Under the pieces are notes generated by a model. It saw only the letters and a list, made by a program, of their open reading frames with translations. It did no database searches and was not told the origin of the DNA. DNA of 64,000 nucleotides from Bacteroidota bacterium (lineage in GTDB: Bacteria; Bacteroidota; JABWAT01): positions 383,058 through 447,057 of the forward strand of contig JAKLJL010000002.1 of the NCBI GenBank assembly GCA_023151185.1, given 5' to 3'. How positions within the stretch are numbered: position 1 is the stretch's first letter; each line of letters opens with the position of its first letter. This document shows, one piece after another, positions 1 through 8,412 of this stretch. The translations under genes and the position numbers were made by a program.

Positions 1-519
1 TATGCTTTCAGAACGTCTGTTTACAAAGCTTTGGGAAAGAAAGAAGTTGAAGACCAGATTGCTGCTGCGAACTGGATGACTTCCCGTTCCTGGGTAGATG
101 CAAGCCGGATTGGAATCTGGGGATGGAGTTATGGCGGTTTTATGTCTGCTCTGGCTCTCTTTACCGGAAATGATGTTTACAAGGCGGCTATTTCAGTTGC
201 CCCGGTGACGGACTGGAAATTTTATGACTCAATTTATACGGAACGGTTTATGCTGCAACCATCAGAAAATCCGGAGGGTTATGGGTATTCACCACTGGGA
301 ATGGCAAAGAATTTAAAAGGCAACCTGCTGCTGGTTCACGGCACAGCCGATGATAACGTCCACTTTCAAAATTCCATTGAACTGGTTCGGGAATTGCAGG
401 CTCAGGGCAAACAATTTGAAACCATGTACTACCCCGACCGCTATCATGGCATTCATGGCGGAAAAAGCCGGTATCATCTGTTCAGTTATATGACCCGGTG
501 GCTGGAAAAAAACCTGTAA
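1..519 (+). CDS. S9-family prolyl oligopeptidase / dipeptidyl peptidase IV-like, C-terminal part
   Basis: The reading frame is open from base 1, so the gene enters from the left edge and only the last 172 residues are present. They hold the alpha/beta-hydrolase catalytic domain of family S9: the nucleophile elbow GWSYGG with its serine, the acid in HGTADDNVHF and the histidine in YPDRYHGI. The stretch before the elbow (LG..EV.DQI, then SRIGIWGWSYGG) is typical of DPP-IV-type enzymes, which cleave dipeptides after proline or alanine and are usually exported in this phylum. The N-terminal propeller and any signal peptide lie outside the window. The family call is firm; the exact substrate is not known. 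Confidence 0.92.
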   Translation, partial: YAFRTSVYKALGKKEVEDQIAAANWMTSRSWVDASRIGIWGWSYGGFMSALALFTGNDVYKAAISVAPVTDWKFYDSIYTERFMLQPSENPEGYGYSPLGMAKNLKGNLLLVHGTADDNVHFQNSIELVRELQAQGKQFETMYYPDRYHGIHGGKSRYHLFSYMTRWLEKNL

Positions 520-629
520 GCCGGTTCAGTTTGGCAATTAAAATTTTTTGGTCCGGAACCTGATTCCGGTCAGGACTGTTACTGGCCTGGCAGAACCGTA
601 TCGTTCACTCTCATGAAATTGCGTTCTCC

Positions 630-660
630 TTGGGATTTTTAGGTTTAAAATTTAACTTTG
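630..660 (+). promoter_or_regulatory. Promoter TTGGGA-N17-TAACTTTG for the metal-uptake-like operon
   Basis: TTGGGA at 630-635 and TAACTTTG at 653-660 are separated by exactly 17 bp. The second element fits the TAnnTTTG pattern seen upstream of several genes in this window. The first ATG of the following gene is at 664, which would put transcription start on or next to the start codon and make the mRNA essentially leaderless. No Shine-Dalgarno-like sequence precedes that ATG. Confidence 0.55.
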
Positions 661-663
661 CAG

Positions 664-993
664 ATGGTCAACCGGAAAAATAAATATTCCGCACTGATTC
701 TGGCGGTGATTTTTGGGGTTTTGAGCAGCACTCAAACCTTCTGGCACTTCCATGCGGTTGGCATTCCTTCTGACCACCTGACCGTTTCCGGAAAAGTTTC
801 GGGTCACACGGTTTCCTTCAACGAAGAATTCTGTCTGATCCACCACACGTTCAGTACGGGTCTGACGGTGAGTTTTGATCTGATTTCGCCTGACATTCAG
901 ATCCAGCCGGTTCTACCTGCAAAAAACCAGACTGAAATCCGGTACTTCTCTGATTCCGTTCCCCAAAGAGGCCCTCCCGTTTCCCTGATTTAA
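664..993 (+). CDS. Small exported protein of unknown function, first gene of ZnuD-like operon
   Basis: This 109-residue protein starts at ATG 664; an in-frame TTG at 658 is inside the -10 element and is a less likely start. It has a hydrophobic N-terminal segment (about residues 9-22) that could be a signal peptide or anchor, then His/Phe-rich stretches (FWHFHAVG, FCLIHHTF) and a C-terminal RGPPVS. Small exported proteins ending in an R-G-P-P motif often sit beside metal-related TonB receptors in Bacteroidota, from memory of such loci rather than a search. The next genes are a His-rich lipoprotein and a ZnuD-like receptor, so a periplasmic metal-handling role is inferred, not shown. No catalytic motif is visible. 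Confidence 0.6.
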   Translation: MVNRKNKYSALILAVIFGVLSSTQTFWHFHAVGIPSDHLTVSGKVSGHTVSFNEEFCLIHHTFSTGLTVSFDLISPDIQIQPVLPAKNQTEIRYFSDSVPQRGPPVSLI

Positions 994-1063
994 TCCGAAC
1001 GTATCGTTTCCTGATCGGGCGTTAAACCCAGATCACCTTTCATATTAAATCAAAGGAATTTTT

Positions 1064-1612
1064 ATGTTCTCTGTTTTTTCCAATAGTCTCAGACTTTCTG
1101 TTATCGTATTATCTGTTTTCACGCTTGCAATCCTGGCCGGGTGTAAGGAAGATTCAGTTTCATCGCATGAAGATCATTTTGATGCACAGGGGATTTACAT
1201 TTCTTCTGGCGGAATTAAAGTGATTGATTATTACGGTCCGGATATTACAACCGGTACCAATACCGTTCTGGGCCCAGTCCCGATCCTGGTAGGCGAAAAC
1301 GGCCACTGGGATGTGCAGTTTTACAACTCCAAAAAAGAAATCGTTGACGGACCTGCCGATGAAGCAGATCACTTTATGGTGGTTGAACTGAAAGATTCGA
1401 CCGTTGCAACTGTTGACGATGAACATAAGGAACTGCGGGATAAACCGACTTTGGTGGATGGCTGGTATCAGTACCGGTTCAATTCAGGCGTATATGATTT
1501 CCACCTTGAAGGAATCCAATCGGGGGCTGAAACCAACCTGCGCCTGAAAGTATTTCATGTGGATCATGCCGATTTCACCTCACTTCAGGTTAAAGTGAAA
1601 GTTGGTGAGTAA
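1064..1612 (+). CDS. His/Asp-rich lipoprotein, putative metal-binding partner of TonB receptor
   Basis: The 182-residue product has a lipoprotein signal peptide with lipobox LAGC (lipidated Cys27). The mature N-terminus contains SHEDHFDAQG, a His/Glu/Asp cluster of the kind seen in zinc- or nickel-handling lipoproteins next to TonB receptors; a second acidic/His cluster (DEADHF, about residues 105-110) and FHVDHADF near the end add more ligands. AAGGAATTTTT just upstream of ATG 1064 is the ribosome site. The stop codon directly abuts the next gene's start. I infer extracytoplasmic metal binding that feeds the downstream receptor; the family has no experimentally known function that I recognise. 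Confidence 0.7.
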   Translation: MFSVFSNSLRLSVIVLSVFTLAILAGCKEDSVSSHEDHFDAQGIYISSGGIKVIDYYGPDITTGTNTVLGPVPILVGENGHWDVQFYNSKKEIVDGPADEADHFMVVELKDSTVATVDDEHKELRDKPTLVDGWYQYRFNSGVYDFHLEGIQSGAETNLRLKVFHVDHADFTSLQVKVKVGE

Positions 1613-3853
1613 TTGACCCGGAAAAATTTGTTTTCCCCACTTTCCAGCCGCCAGGTTTTCCTGACGGTTGGTTTAGTGCTCCTTTTACCCCTGACAGTTC
1701 TCCCCTTATCGCCAGATGGTGATTTTACCGGTAAGGTTGTTGATGCCGAAACCAATAAACCGATCCCGGATGTGGTTGTCCGGATCGAAAATCTCGATTT
1801 GACTGAAAAAACCTCTGCAACCGGTGAGTTTGTCCTCACCCGGTTGAAAGGCGGAACTTATACCCTCCGGTTCCTTCACGTCGGTTATCAGGAAGTTTAC
1901 AAGACAATCCGGATCTCAGATTCCACCAATCTGAATTACATCGTTTTGCTAACTCCCCGCATTTTCAACCTCAACGAAGTTGTAGTCACATCAGAACACT
2001 CGCACGATCGGTTCGAGGATCTGGCCGATGAAACTCAGGTTCTGAAAGGAATGGAACTTCAGAAGGATCTTGGGCTGACTCTGGCCTCGACCCTGAAAAA
2101 TGAAACCGGAATCGCCATCCGGTCAATGGGTCCGGCACCGGCACGGCCGGTTATCCGGGGGCTGGGATCAGACCGGGTCACCCTCAGTGAAGACGGAAAC
2201 AAGTCGACCGACCTTTCTGGAACTTCTCCAGATCATGCAGTTACCGTTGAGCCCTTTTCTATCGAACGGGTCGAAGTTATCCGGGGTCCACGGTCTTTGA
2301 TGTACAATTCAACCACCATTGGTGGTGTGATCAACATGGTCCGTCATGAAATCCCCCAGGAAAAGCTTCTGGATTTTTCAGGAATTGCCGGAGGGTATTT
2401 TGAATCGGCAAGTTTGGGGGTATTAGGATCTCTGGTTACCAGTTTCCCGCTTTCCGGTTTGAATTTCAGGACAGAGTATACAGCAAAAAAAGCCGGAAAT
2501 GAGATGACTCCTGCCGGCCGGCTGAAAAATTCTGAATCGGATAATCAAAGCTGGAGTCTTGGAACGTCCTGGGTAACTGAAACCGGTTTTATCGGGGCTT
2601 CTTACCGGGACTACCAATTAACCTACGGAATCCCGGGAGGATTCATCGGAGCTCACCCCAATGGTGTTTCAATCGAAATGTCAAAACAAACAGCCAATCT
2701 TAAATCGAGATTTTCGACACCGCTTAAAGGCTTGGAAACCATTCAGTTCCATGTTACTGCGAATGATTACCGGCACAAAGAATTTGAATCCGACGGTTCC
2801 CTCGGCGCCGATTTTCTGATCCGGAACGTCAACGGATCCCTGCAGGCCAGCCATGACCACAGTTTCCTTTTTGACCGAGGAAATTTTGGAGTTTCCTTTG
2901 ACATCCGGGATTTTAAGATCGGGGGAAATGTTTACACTCCATCCTCACAATCCGGAAATCTGTCGGCTTTTGTCTATGAAGCCAGATCTGCCGGGAACTG
3001 GAGTTTTGAGGGAGCATTCAGGTCCAATCTTGACCGGATTCAACCGGACAAAGAAAAATCCGATTCCAGAATCGGAAACATCCGGGTAAGAGAGTTTATC
3101 ACCTGGGCATTTTCGTTATCAGCATTGTATCAGGTTAATTCCGACCTTTCGGCTGGTGCCAATCTGAGTAAGTCCTCACGGGTTCCAACTATTGAGGAGT
3201 TGTTTTCAGAAGGCCCGCATCTGGCAGCATATTCCTATGAAATCGGAAACCCGGAATTAAAAGATGAATCCGGTCTCGGCTCAGAACTTTTTCTGTACTT
3301 CAAAACTGAATCCTTATCCTTCCTTCTGACCGGATTCTACAACCGGCTTACTCATTTCATCCTTCCTAAAAATACAGGGGAGATTGATTGGCGGCTGATT
3401 CTTCCGAAATATCAAATGCTGGGGGTTAATGCTGAATTTTACGGATTTGAATCCGAATTAAAACTGGACCTGACAGACAATCTGAAATTCCAGAGTTCAA
3501 TCAGCCAAACAATCGGGAAAGAGACCGGTTCGGGAAAAAATCTGCCTTCAATTCCGCCGGTAAAAGGGCAAACTTCAGCAATCTGGACTGAGGATGAACT
3601 CGAAGCCGGCCTCACGGCAGACTATGCATTCAGGCAGGATCGGGTCGATGAATTTGAAGAGCCCACCAACGGCTACCTTGTCTGGAACAGTCACCTGCAG
3701 AAAACCCTGACAGTCGGGAATTCGGTTACGGTTTTCTCGCTTTCAGCCGATAATCTGCTGAACACGGAATACCGGAATCACCTCAGCAGAATTAAATCAA
3801 TTCTGCCCGAGACCGGCCGGAATTTCAGACTTTCAGTAAAATATTATTTTTGA
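1613..3853 (+). CDS. TonB-dependent outer-membrane receptor, ZnuD-like (metal uptake)
   Basis: This 746-residue receptor imports a substrate across the outer membrane using TonB energy. It has a signal peptide (about residues 12-32), a carboxypeptidase-regulatory-like beta-sandwich (about 36-115), a TonB-box-like NEVVVTSE (about 123-130), a plug domain and a long barrel ending in aromatic KYYF. The plug carries RPVIRGLGSDRVTL followed by SPDHAVTVEPF, a signature I associate with ZnuD-type zinc receptors, and a HSHDRFED His/Asp stretch after the TonB box. The start is taken as TTG 1613, immediately after and in frame with the TAA of the upstream lipoprotein; no ATG exists before the plug. Zinc is the best guess for the substrate; nickel, copper or cobalt are possible. 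Confidence 0.88.
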   Translation: MTRKNLFSPLSSRQVFLTVGLVLLLPLTVLPLSPDGDFTGKVVDAETNKPIPDVVVRIENLDLTEKTSATGEFVLTRLKGGTYTLRFLHVGYQEVYKTIRISDSTNLNYIVLLTPRIFNLNEVVVTSEHSHDRFEDLADETQVLKGMELQKDLGLTLASTLKNETGIAIRSMGPAPARPVIRGLGSDRVTLSEDGNKSTDLSGTSPDHAVTVEPFSIERVEVIRGPRSLMYNSTTIGGVINMVRHEIPQEKLLDFSGIAGGYFESASLGVLGSLVTSFPLSGLNFRTEYTAKKAGNEMTPAGRLKNSESDNQSWSLGTSWVTETGFIGASYRDYQLTYGIPGGFIGAHPNGVSIEMSKQTANLKSRFSTPLKGLETIQFHVTANDYRHKEFESDGSLGADFLIRNVNGSLQASHDHSFLFDRGNFGVSFDIRDFKIGGNVYTPSSQSGNLSAFVYEARSAGNWSFEGAFRSNLDRIQPDKEKSDSRIGNIRVREFITWAFSLSALYQVNSDLSAGANLSKSSRVPTIEELFSEGPHLAAYSYEIGNPELKDESGLGSELFLYFKTESLSFLLTGFYNRLTHFILPKNTGEIDWRLILPKYQMLGVNAEFYGFESELKLDLTDNLKFQSSISQTIGKETGSGKNLPSIPPVKGQTSAIWTEDELEAGLTADYAFRQDRVDEFEEPTNGYLVWNSHLQKTLTVGNSVTVFSLSADNLLNTEYRNHLSRIKSILPETGRNFRLSVKYYF

Positions 3854-3856
3854 AGT

Positions 3857-3890
3857 AAACCAGAGTTCCGGATTTCAGGTACTCTGGTTT
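3857..3890. terminator. Hairpin between convergent genes
   Basis: A perfect 10-bp inverted repeat (AAACCAGAGT at 3857-3866, ACTCTGGTTT at 3881-3890, 14-nt loop) lies between the convergent TonB-receptor and por genes. The flanking T tracts are short in both directions, so termination strength is uncertain. Confidence 0.55.
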
Positions 3891-3903
3891 AACAGTTCAC
3901 AGG

Positions 3904-5490
3904 TCACCTTAATCCGGCAAGTTCCTGAAGAATCCGCCAGTTATCCAGCCGTTCCTGCTTGGTTTCGAGTAGGGCTTCAGACGGAACTCCATCCTTGTCA
4001 AAAGCTTTGGAAAACCGGCCTTCAGTCCGTGCAAAATCAATAAAGGTGATTTCTTCACTGGTTTTCGGGTTCACATACCAGTCATCTTTCGGGTTCGGAT
4101 TTCCCTGCAGACTTAGTCTTTCCTTAAAGCTGTTTCCTTTTGAGGGATCATAGATAAAAATCGGGAAAGTACGGGTATCCACCGCAAGACGGGCCTGGGT
4201 CGAAGACAGATTATCTCCAACACCGTGTTCCGGCTGGCAGGTTGTGTAAACCGAAATCACCGACGGACCGTTGTACTCATTTGCGGCCATGATGGCTCGG
4301 TAAAAATGGTTGATATGGGCCGCAGTTGTCTGGGCAACAAAGACATTCGGGTGCATCATCGCAATATGTCCCATTTCCTTCCGGCGTTCCCGTTTACCCT
4401 TTTGCTCCTTTCCGTATGCCGACATTTTGGCTTCCTGAGCATGGAAAGTCCCGGTTGAAGTCTGTCCGCCGGTATTCGAATACACCTGAGTATCCAGCAT
4501 AATGACGTTAATATTCAGCCCCGAAAGCAGCATCCGGCTAAGTGCCTGAAACCCGATATCGAGCAGAGCACCATCACCGCCGATCAGCCAGAGTTTCTTC
4601 CTGGCAGTCTCAGGGTTCTGATCCCATCTGGCCCGGACTCCCATGGCAAATGTCGGTCCGTTTTCGAAAAGACTGTTGGCCCAGGGTGTCAGAAACGGGT
4701 TGTATGGATAGGTTGATGAGTAAACGGTGTTGCAACCCGTCGAGGCTACCACTCCGACATTTTCAGGGCCGTAAACAAATCCGGTGGCAGCCAGCATCAT
4801 CCGTAAGGCTGTTGCTTCACCGCAGCCCATGCACGACCCGGCACCCCCAACGTAAAGAAGCGACCGTTCAGCCAGCATCATATCAGCCAGAACTTTTTCA
4901 TTGATGTATTTCGACGGCGTTTCCGGAAGTTTTTTGTATTGGGTAAAAGTTTCCCTGTACGTTTTTATTCCCTGGTCCGTTTTCCCAACCATTTTCAGTG
5001 CATTGTCATCGCACACCGTCACGCATTCTGCGCAACCTTTGCATTTTGTCGGATCAATGAAAATCCCGAATAGTCCGCCGGTGCCGGTTTTCTTTTCGTA
5101 AACGGTATGGTATTTCTGGGTTTTGGTCCACTGTGCTTTGAAATGGTCACGCAGTGCCGGGTCCTGAATACCAGCCAGTTCCTTTTCAAGGTCAGATTCC
5201 TCGATGACTTTACCAAGAATTGCGGTATCCGGGCATTCGGTTACACACTCCATACACCCGACACAATTTTCAGGCACATACTCCGGAATTTCAGGCGCAA
5301 TATAGCTGAAATCCCGTAAAACACCGGTCCCGGCAGGAATAAGAGACTGGGCAGTGGTGATATCTGCAGGAAGACCTTTTTCGGCAATACCTTTATTATA
5401 TGCACCCACAATTCTGTTTTTAAAATCATCCACATCAATCACAAAGGAAGTGGATGGTGCTGGTACGGTTCCGTTTTGATTCTGGCTCAT
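3904..5490 (-). CDS. Pyruvate:ferredoxin oxidoreductase, ferredoxin + TPP (delta/beta) subunit
   Basis: This 528-residue subunit corresponds to the C-terminal half of single-chain NifJ. Two 4Fe-4S sites are complete: C76-C79-C82-C86 and C150-C153-C156-C160. The thiamine-pyrophosphate domain follows, with GDGALLDIGF and a downstream YSNTGGQTS, and it also has the four cysteines expected for the proximal cluster (CMGC, STGCNT and TTCQPEHG). With the upstream alpha/gamma subunit it decarboxylates pyruvate to acetyl-CoA and CO2, reducing ferredoxin, or runs in reverse. The genes are 15 nt apart and certainly co-transcribed. The enzyme family is certain; pyruvate as substrate is inferred from similarity to the NifJ domain order. 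Confidence 0.93.
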   Translation of the reverse strand: MSQNQNGTVPAPSTSFVIDVDDFKNRIVGAYNKGIAEKGLPADITTAQSLIPAGTGVLRDFSYIAPEIPEYVPENCVGCMECVTECPDTAILGKVIEESDLEKELAGIQDPALRDHFKAQWTKTQKYHTVYEKKTGTGGLFGIFIDPTKCKGCAECVTVCDDNALKMVGKTDQGIKTYRETFTQYKKLPETPSKYINEKVLADMMLAERSLLYVGGAGSCMGCGEATALRMMLAATGFVYGPENVGVVASTGCNTVYSSTYPYNPFLTPWANSLFENGPTFAMGVRARWDQNPETARKKLWLIGGDGALLDIGFQALSRMLLSGLNINVIMLDTQVYSNTGGQTSTGTFHAQEAKMSAYGKEQKGKRERRKEMGHIAMMHPNVFVAQTTAAHINHFYRAIMAANEYNGPSVISVYTTCQPEHGVGDNLSSTQARLAVDTRTFPIFIYDPSKGNSFKERLSLQGNPNPKDDWYVNPKTSEEITFIDFARTEGRFSKAFDKDGVPSEALLETKQERLDNWRILQELAGLR

Positions 5491-5505
5491 AATTTTGTCT
5501 CCTGC

Positions 5506-7467
5506 TTAAGCTTTGGCGGTTTCTGTGCGGGGTTCAGAGGCAATAACTGAATCAGGAATCATCCCGGCCTCCTGATATCCACGGGTAACGCAGGTCATGT
5601 TGTCCTGAATGACCCGGTCGCCACGTTTACCGAAATACTTGCGCAGGGCCTTTTCAACCCCTTTAAAAACCATCTCGTCACTAATTCCCAATTTGTCTTT
5701 AAATGGCGTCTGTTTCAGGAAGATTCCCAGAAGAACAATTCCCTGCATCCGCTGGATAAGATCTGGTGATGATGACACTTCCCTGGCAATTTTCACCGTA
5801 TCCAGAAATACAACCCTGAACTTTCCGGCCCTTATTTTTTCACGGGATGCCTTCGGAATGGAAGCCCAGACAGCCTCCGGGGTTTCCTGCTGCGATTGTA
5901 AAAACAGAATTCCGCCTTCAACTAAACCACCGGTCGGATTCGAATGCAGAAAGGCCGTCACATCATTGACCGCAACAAACTCGACGTGATCCAGTTCGGC
6001 ATGTGTCCGGATGTGGTCTTTTGCAAGTGTGAGGTAATACGTTGTCGGCAGTCCTTTCTTTTCTGAACCATATTTCGGATAAGCCTGAACGTGCATCCCG
6101 AAAACATCTCCGCCAATGGTGGCAATGATTTTATTTGTCGTGACTGACCCGAACCCGCCAACCGAGTGTCCCCGCATTGAGAATGCATTTTCAGGACGAA
6201 CGTCCGGATCGACCCGGGGATCAATTGAAAGTGGATGCTGAATGCCGAGGGTAAAAAACTGGCGTCCCCTGTTTTTCATGTTTTCATAAACTGCAATCAG
6301 ATCTCCCGGTCTGATGTCCCGGCTGCCCATACCCGCCGCACAGGAATAAATTTCAGGCATGACTGAAAGTTTGGGATAGCCGTTAAATCCGGTCATTGCA
6401 TCCGCAAATGCGGCTTTGATTTCAGCCGTCAGCGGGTTGGATTGCGCAAGCGGTACATCCAACCGCTCAATAACGGTAAACCCTTTAACTTTTTTCAGAG
6501 CTTCAACAATTTCTTTTCCCGGAAAGGGCCTGAAGGACCGGATGTTCACAACACCAACTTTAAGTCCTGTATTTTCACGAAGCCAGTCTGCAGCCGTCTC
6601 GGCAGTTTCGACCAGTCCGCCAAGACCGATAATGGCAAATTCAGCATCCTCCATCCGGTATAATTCAACCTGCCGGTACTTCCTGCCGGTCAGTTTATAA
6701 AAATCCCCAAATGCAGCATCAATTGCAGCCGGAATAATATCATAAAAATACCGTTGGGCAATTTTCCCTTTCATGTAGGAATCCTGATTCTGAACCACGC
6801 CGGTCATGACAGGATGAGAGGTATCAAACAGATTTAAAACCCGTTCGTTCGGGTTCCCGGCAAATTCCTTCATCATTTCGGGTTCGGGAAGTTTGACCCG
6901 TTCAATTGTATGGGTCGTCAGAAACCCATCCTGAACCGACATAAACGGTGTGCGGGTATCCTCTGCAACCCGCCTTGATATCAGGGCCATATCACCGGCT
7001 TCCTGAGCATTTCTCCCGAAAAGCATGCCCCAGCCGACATCTGCAACCGACATCACATCATCATGACCGCAGTGGACGTTCAAAGAATGGGATGTTAACG
7101 CCCGGGCACCGATGTGAAACACAACCGGAAGACGTTTTCCTGAAATCGTGTAGAGGACCTCTTTCATCAAAACCAGGCCCTGCCCAGAAGTGAAGTTGGT
7201 TACCCGTCCTCCGGCAAGTGCATACCCTTCACAGGCAGAGGCGGCACTGTGTTCTGATTCCGGTTCAATGAATGCGAGAGATTCACCCCAGAGATTCCGT
7301 TTGCCATTTGCCACTTCAAGCTGAAACCCGCCACCCATATTGGTTGATGGAGTTATTGGATAGGCACAGGCCCCCTGGCAGATGTGGGTTTCGACCCAGA
7401 CAACAGCCCCGGTTCCATCAGTAGTCGTTTCAATTCCCGGGTAGGGAAAATTGGTTGGTTCAGACAT
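5506..7467 (-). CDS. Pyruvate:ferredoxin oxidoreductase, alpha + gamma subunit
   Basis: This 653-residue subunit matches the N-terminal half of NifJ. The first domains contain CAYPITPST (pyrimidine-binding/TPP activation) and a transketolase-like segment through about residue 400; the gamma domain follows (SVGGFGSVTTNKI about 435). The C-terminus ends at the point where the ferredoxin domain begins in the fused enzyme, so the split falls between gamma and delta. A GGAGAG ribosome site lies 5 nt before ATG 7467. It forms one operon with the ferredoxin/TPP subunit downstream. Most bacteria with this fold have one polypeptide or four small ones, so the two-gene layout is a lineage marker. Confidence 0.93.
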   Translation of the reverse strand: MSEPTNFPYPGIETTTDGTGAVVWVETHICQGACAYPITPSTNMGGGFQLEVANGKRNLWGESLAFIEPESEHSAASACEGYALAGGRVTNFTSGQGLVLMKEVLYTISGKRLPVVFHIGARALTSHSLNVHCGHDDVMSVADVGWGMLFGRNAQEAGDMALISRRVAEDTRTPFMSVQDGFLTTHTIERVKLPEPEMMKEFAGNPNERVLNLFDTSHPVMTGVVQNQDSYMKGKIAQRYFYDIIPAAIDAAFGDFYKLTGRKYRQVELYRMEDAEFAIIGLGGLVETAETAADWLRENTGLKVGVVNIRSFRPFPGKEIVEALKKVKGFTVIERLDVPLAQSNPLTAEIKAAFADAMTGFNGYPKLSVMPEIYSCAAGMGSRDIRPGDLIAVYENMKNRGRQFFTLGIQHPLSIDPRVDPDVRPENAFSMRGHSVGGFGSVTTNKIIATIGGDVFGMHVQAYPKYGSEKKGLPTTYYLTLAKDHIRTHAELDHVEFVAVNDVTAFLHSNPTGGLVEGGILFLQSQQETPEAVWASIPKASREKIRAGKFRVVFLDTVKIAREVSSSPDLIQRMQGIVLLGIFLKQTPFKDKLGISDEMVFKGVEKALRKYFGKRGDRVIQDNMTCVTRGYQEAGMIPDSVIASEPRTETAKA

Positions 7468-7691
7468 AGTCTCTCCGGATTCGGTTAGAAATGAATTAAA
7501 AATTTACTCTAAAGTTAAGGCGAAAAGGAGGGAAATGGAAATACCGGTCCGCACAGGATGGATCCTTGGGATTACCAGATGGCCGGGTTTTCTTAAAGCG
7601 CTGCCTGAACGCGGTATACCCGGCCTTCAATTTGTTTCTGCTACTGATTAAGACCGGATTCAGACGGGACCCGGGCCGGAGTCATGAAAAA

Positions 7692-8225
7692 TCAGGCACC
7701 GTCAGGATTCTGATGCCGGCGGTTAGGTGAAATGGGTAAATTGAACACTTCCTGATCACAAAACCCGCAAATAAAAGCAATACAGTCTCTGATGGATAAA
7801 ACCGACCGGGGTTTACCTGAATCGTTCAGAATGGGGATATGACGGTAGCCTCCAACAACCATTTTGTTCATAGCATAAACAACCGGATCGGTATCCATAA
7901 GGGACTCTGGATTCCGGGTCATATACGACGAAACAGGGGTGCTTTCAAGCTCAATTGAAACACCCACCAATCGGTTCAGGATATCCCGTTCAGTAAAAAT
8001 TCCGGATAGGTTTCCCTCACTGACAACCAAAAGTGCACCATATTGCTTGTTTTGCATGATCCCAATGGTCTCAGAAAGGGGTGTATCTTCTGAAACCAGG
8101 GTTGCGGGGATCAGGTTCAGATCCCGGATCGGCCGGGATAAAATATCCGAAAAGGAAATTCCGGATAAACCTTTGGCAACAGGTTCAAGATATTCTTTCA
8201 ATTCATCGTCAAGATACTCAACCAT
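7692..8225 (-). CDS. CBS-domain pair protein
   Basis: This 177-residue cytoplasmic protein consists mostly of two CBS modules (about residues 37-95 and 97-155). The first has GALLVV..GNLSGIFTERDIL and the second has YMTRNPESLMDTDPV followed by YRHIPILND, both typical. CBS pairs bind adenosine nucleotides or SAM and act as energy sensors. A short N-terminal helix and a Cys-containing tail (ICGFCDQE) flank them. GGAGGGTTTT precedes ATG 8225. It sits next to the por operon on the same strand but has its own promoter, and a link to pyruvate metabolism is only suggested by position. The regulated partner is unknown. Confidence 0.85.
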   Translation of the reverse strand: MVEYLDDELKEYLEPVAKGLSGISFSDILSRPIRDLNLIPATLVSEDTPLSETIGIMQNKQYGALLVVSEGNLSGIFTERDILNRLVGVSIELESTPVSSYMTRNPESLMDTDPVVYAMNKMVVGGYRHIPILNDSGKPRSVLSIRDCIAFICGFCDQEVFNLPISPNRRHQNPDGA

Positions 8226-8264
8226 AAAACCCTCCGCTTGTTACCTGATGAAGTTTGAAAAATC

Positions 8265-8293
8265 AAAATAGAAACTGTTTCCGCCTTTGGCAA
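8265..8293 (-). promoter_or_regulatory. Promoter TTGCCA-N17-TATTTTG for CBS gene
   Basis: Read on the minus strand, TTGCCA (8293-8288) and TATTTT (8270-8265, followed by G) are 17 bp apart, about 40 bp before the CBS-protein start. This is one of the clearest members of the promoter family described in the findings. Confidence 0.55.
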
Positions 8294-8363
8294 GATAACT
8301 GGTGAAGCTGATTTAAAAATTAACTTTTTAATGGTAATGGAAGCCCTTGAATAAGGAAAACGC

Positions 8364-8392
8364 TTGCAATTTCTGAAAGAATGTAGTTTATT
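8364..8392 (+). promoter_or_regulatory. Promoter TTGCAA-N17-TTTATT for lipoprotein/T9SS cargo pair
   Basis: TTGCAA at 8364-8369 and TTTATT at 8387-8392 have a 17-bp spacer and lie 20 bp before the lipoprotein start at 8413, with AGGAAAG at 8402-8408 as ribosome site. Confidence 0.45.
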
Positions 8393-8412
8393 CAGGATTT
8401 TTCAGGAAAGAT

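Noticed and set aside
553-569. CCGGAA-CCTGA-TTCCGG hairpin after the S9 peptidase as a terminator
   Set aside because: Only 6 bp of stem and no T-tract follows.
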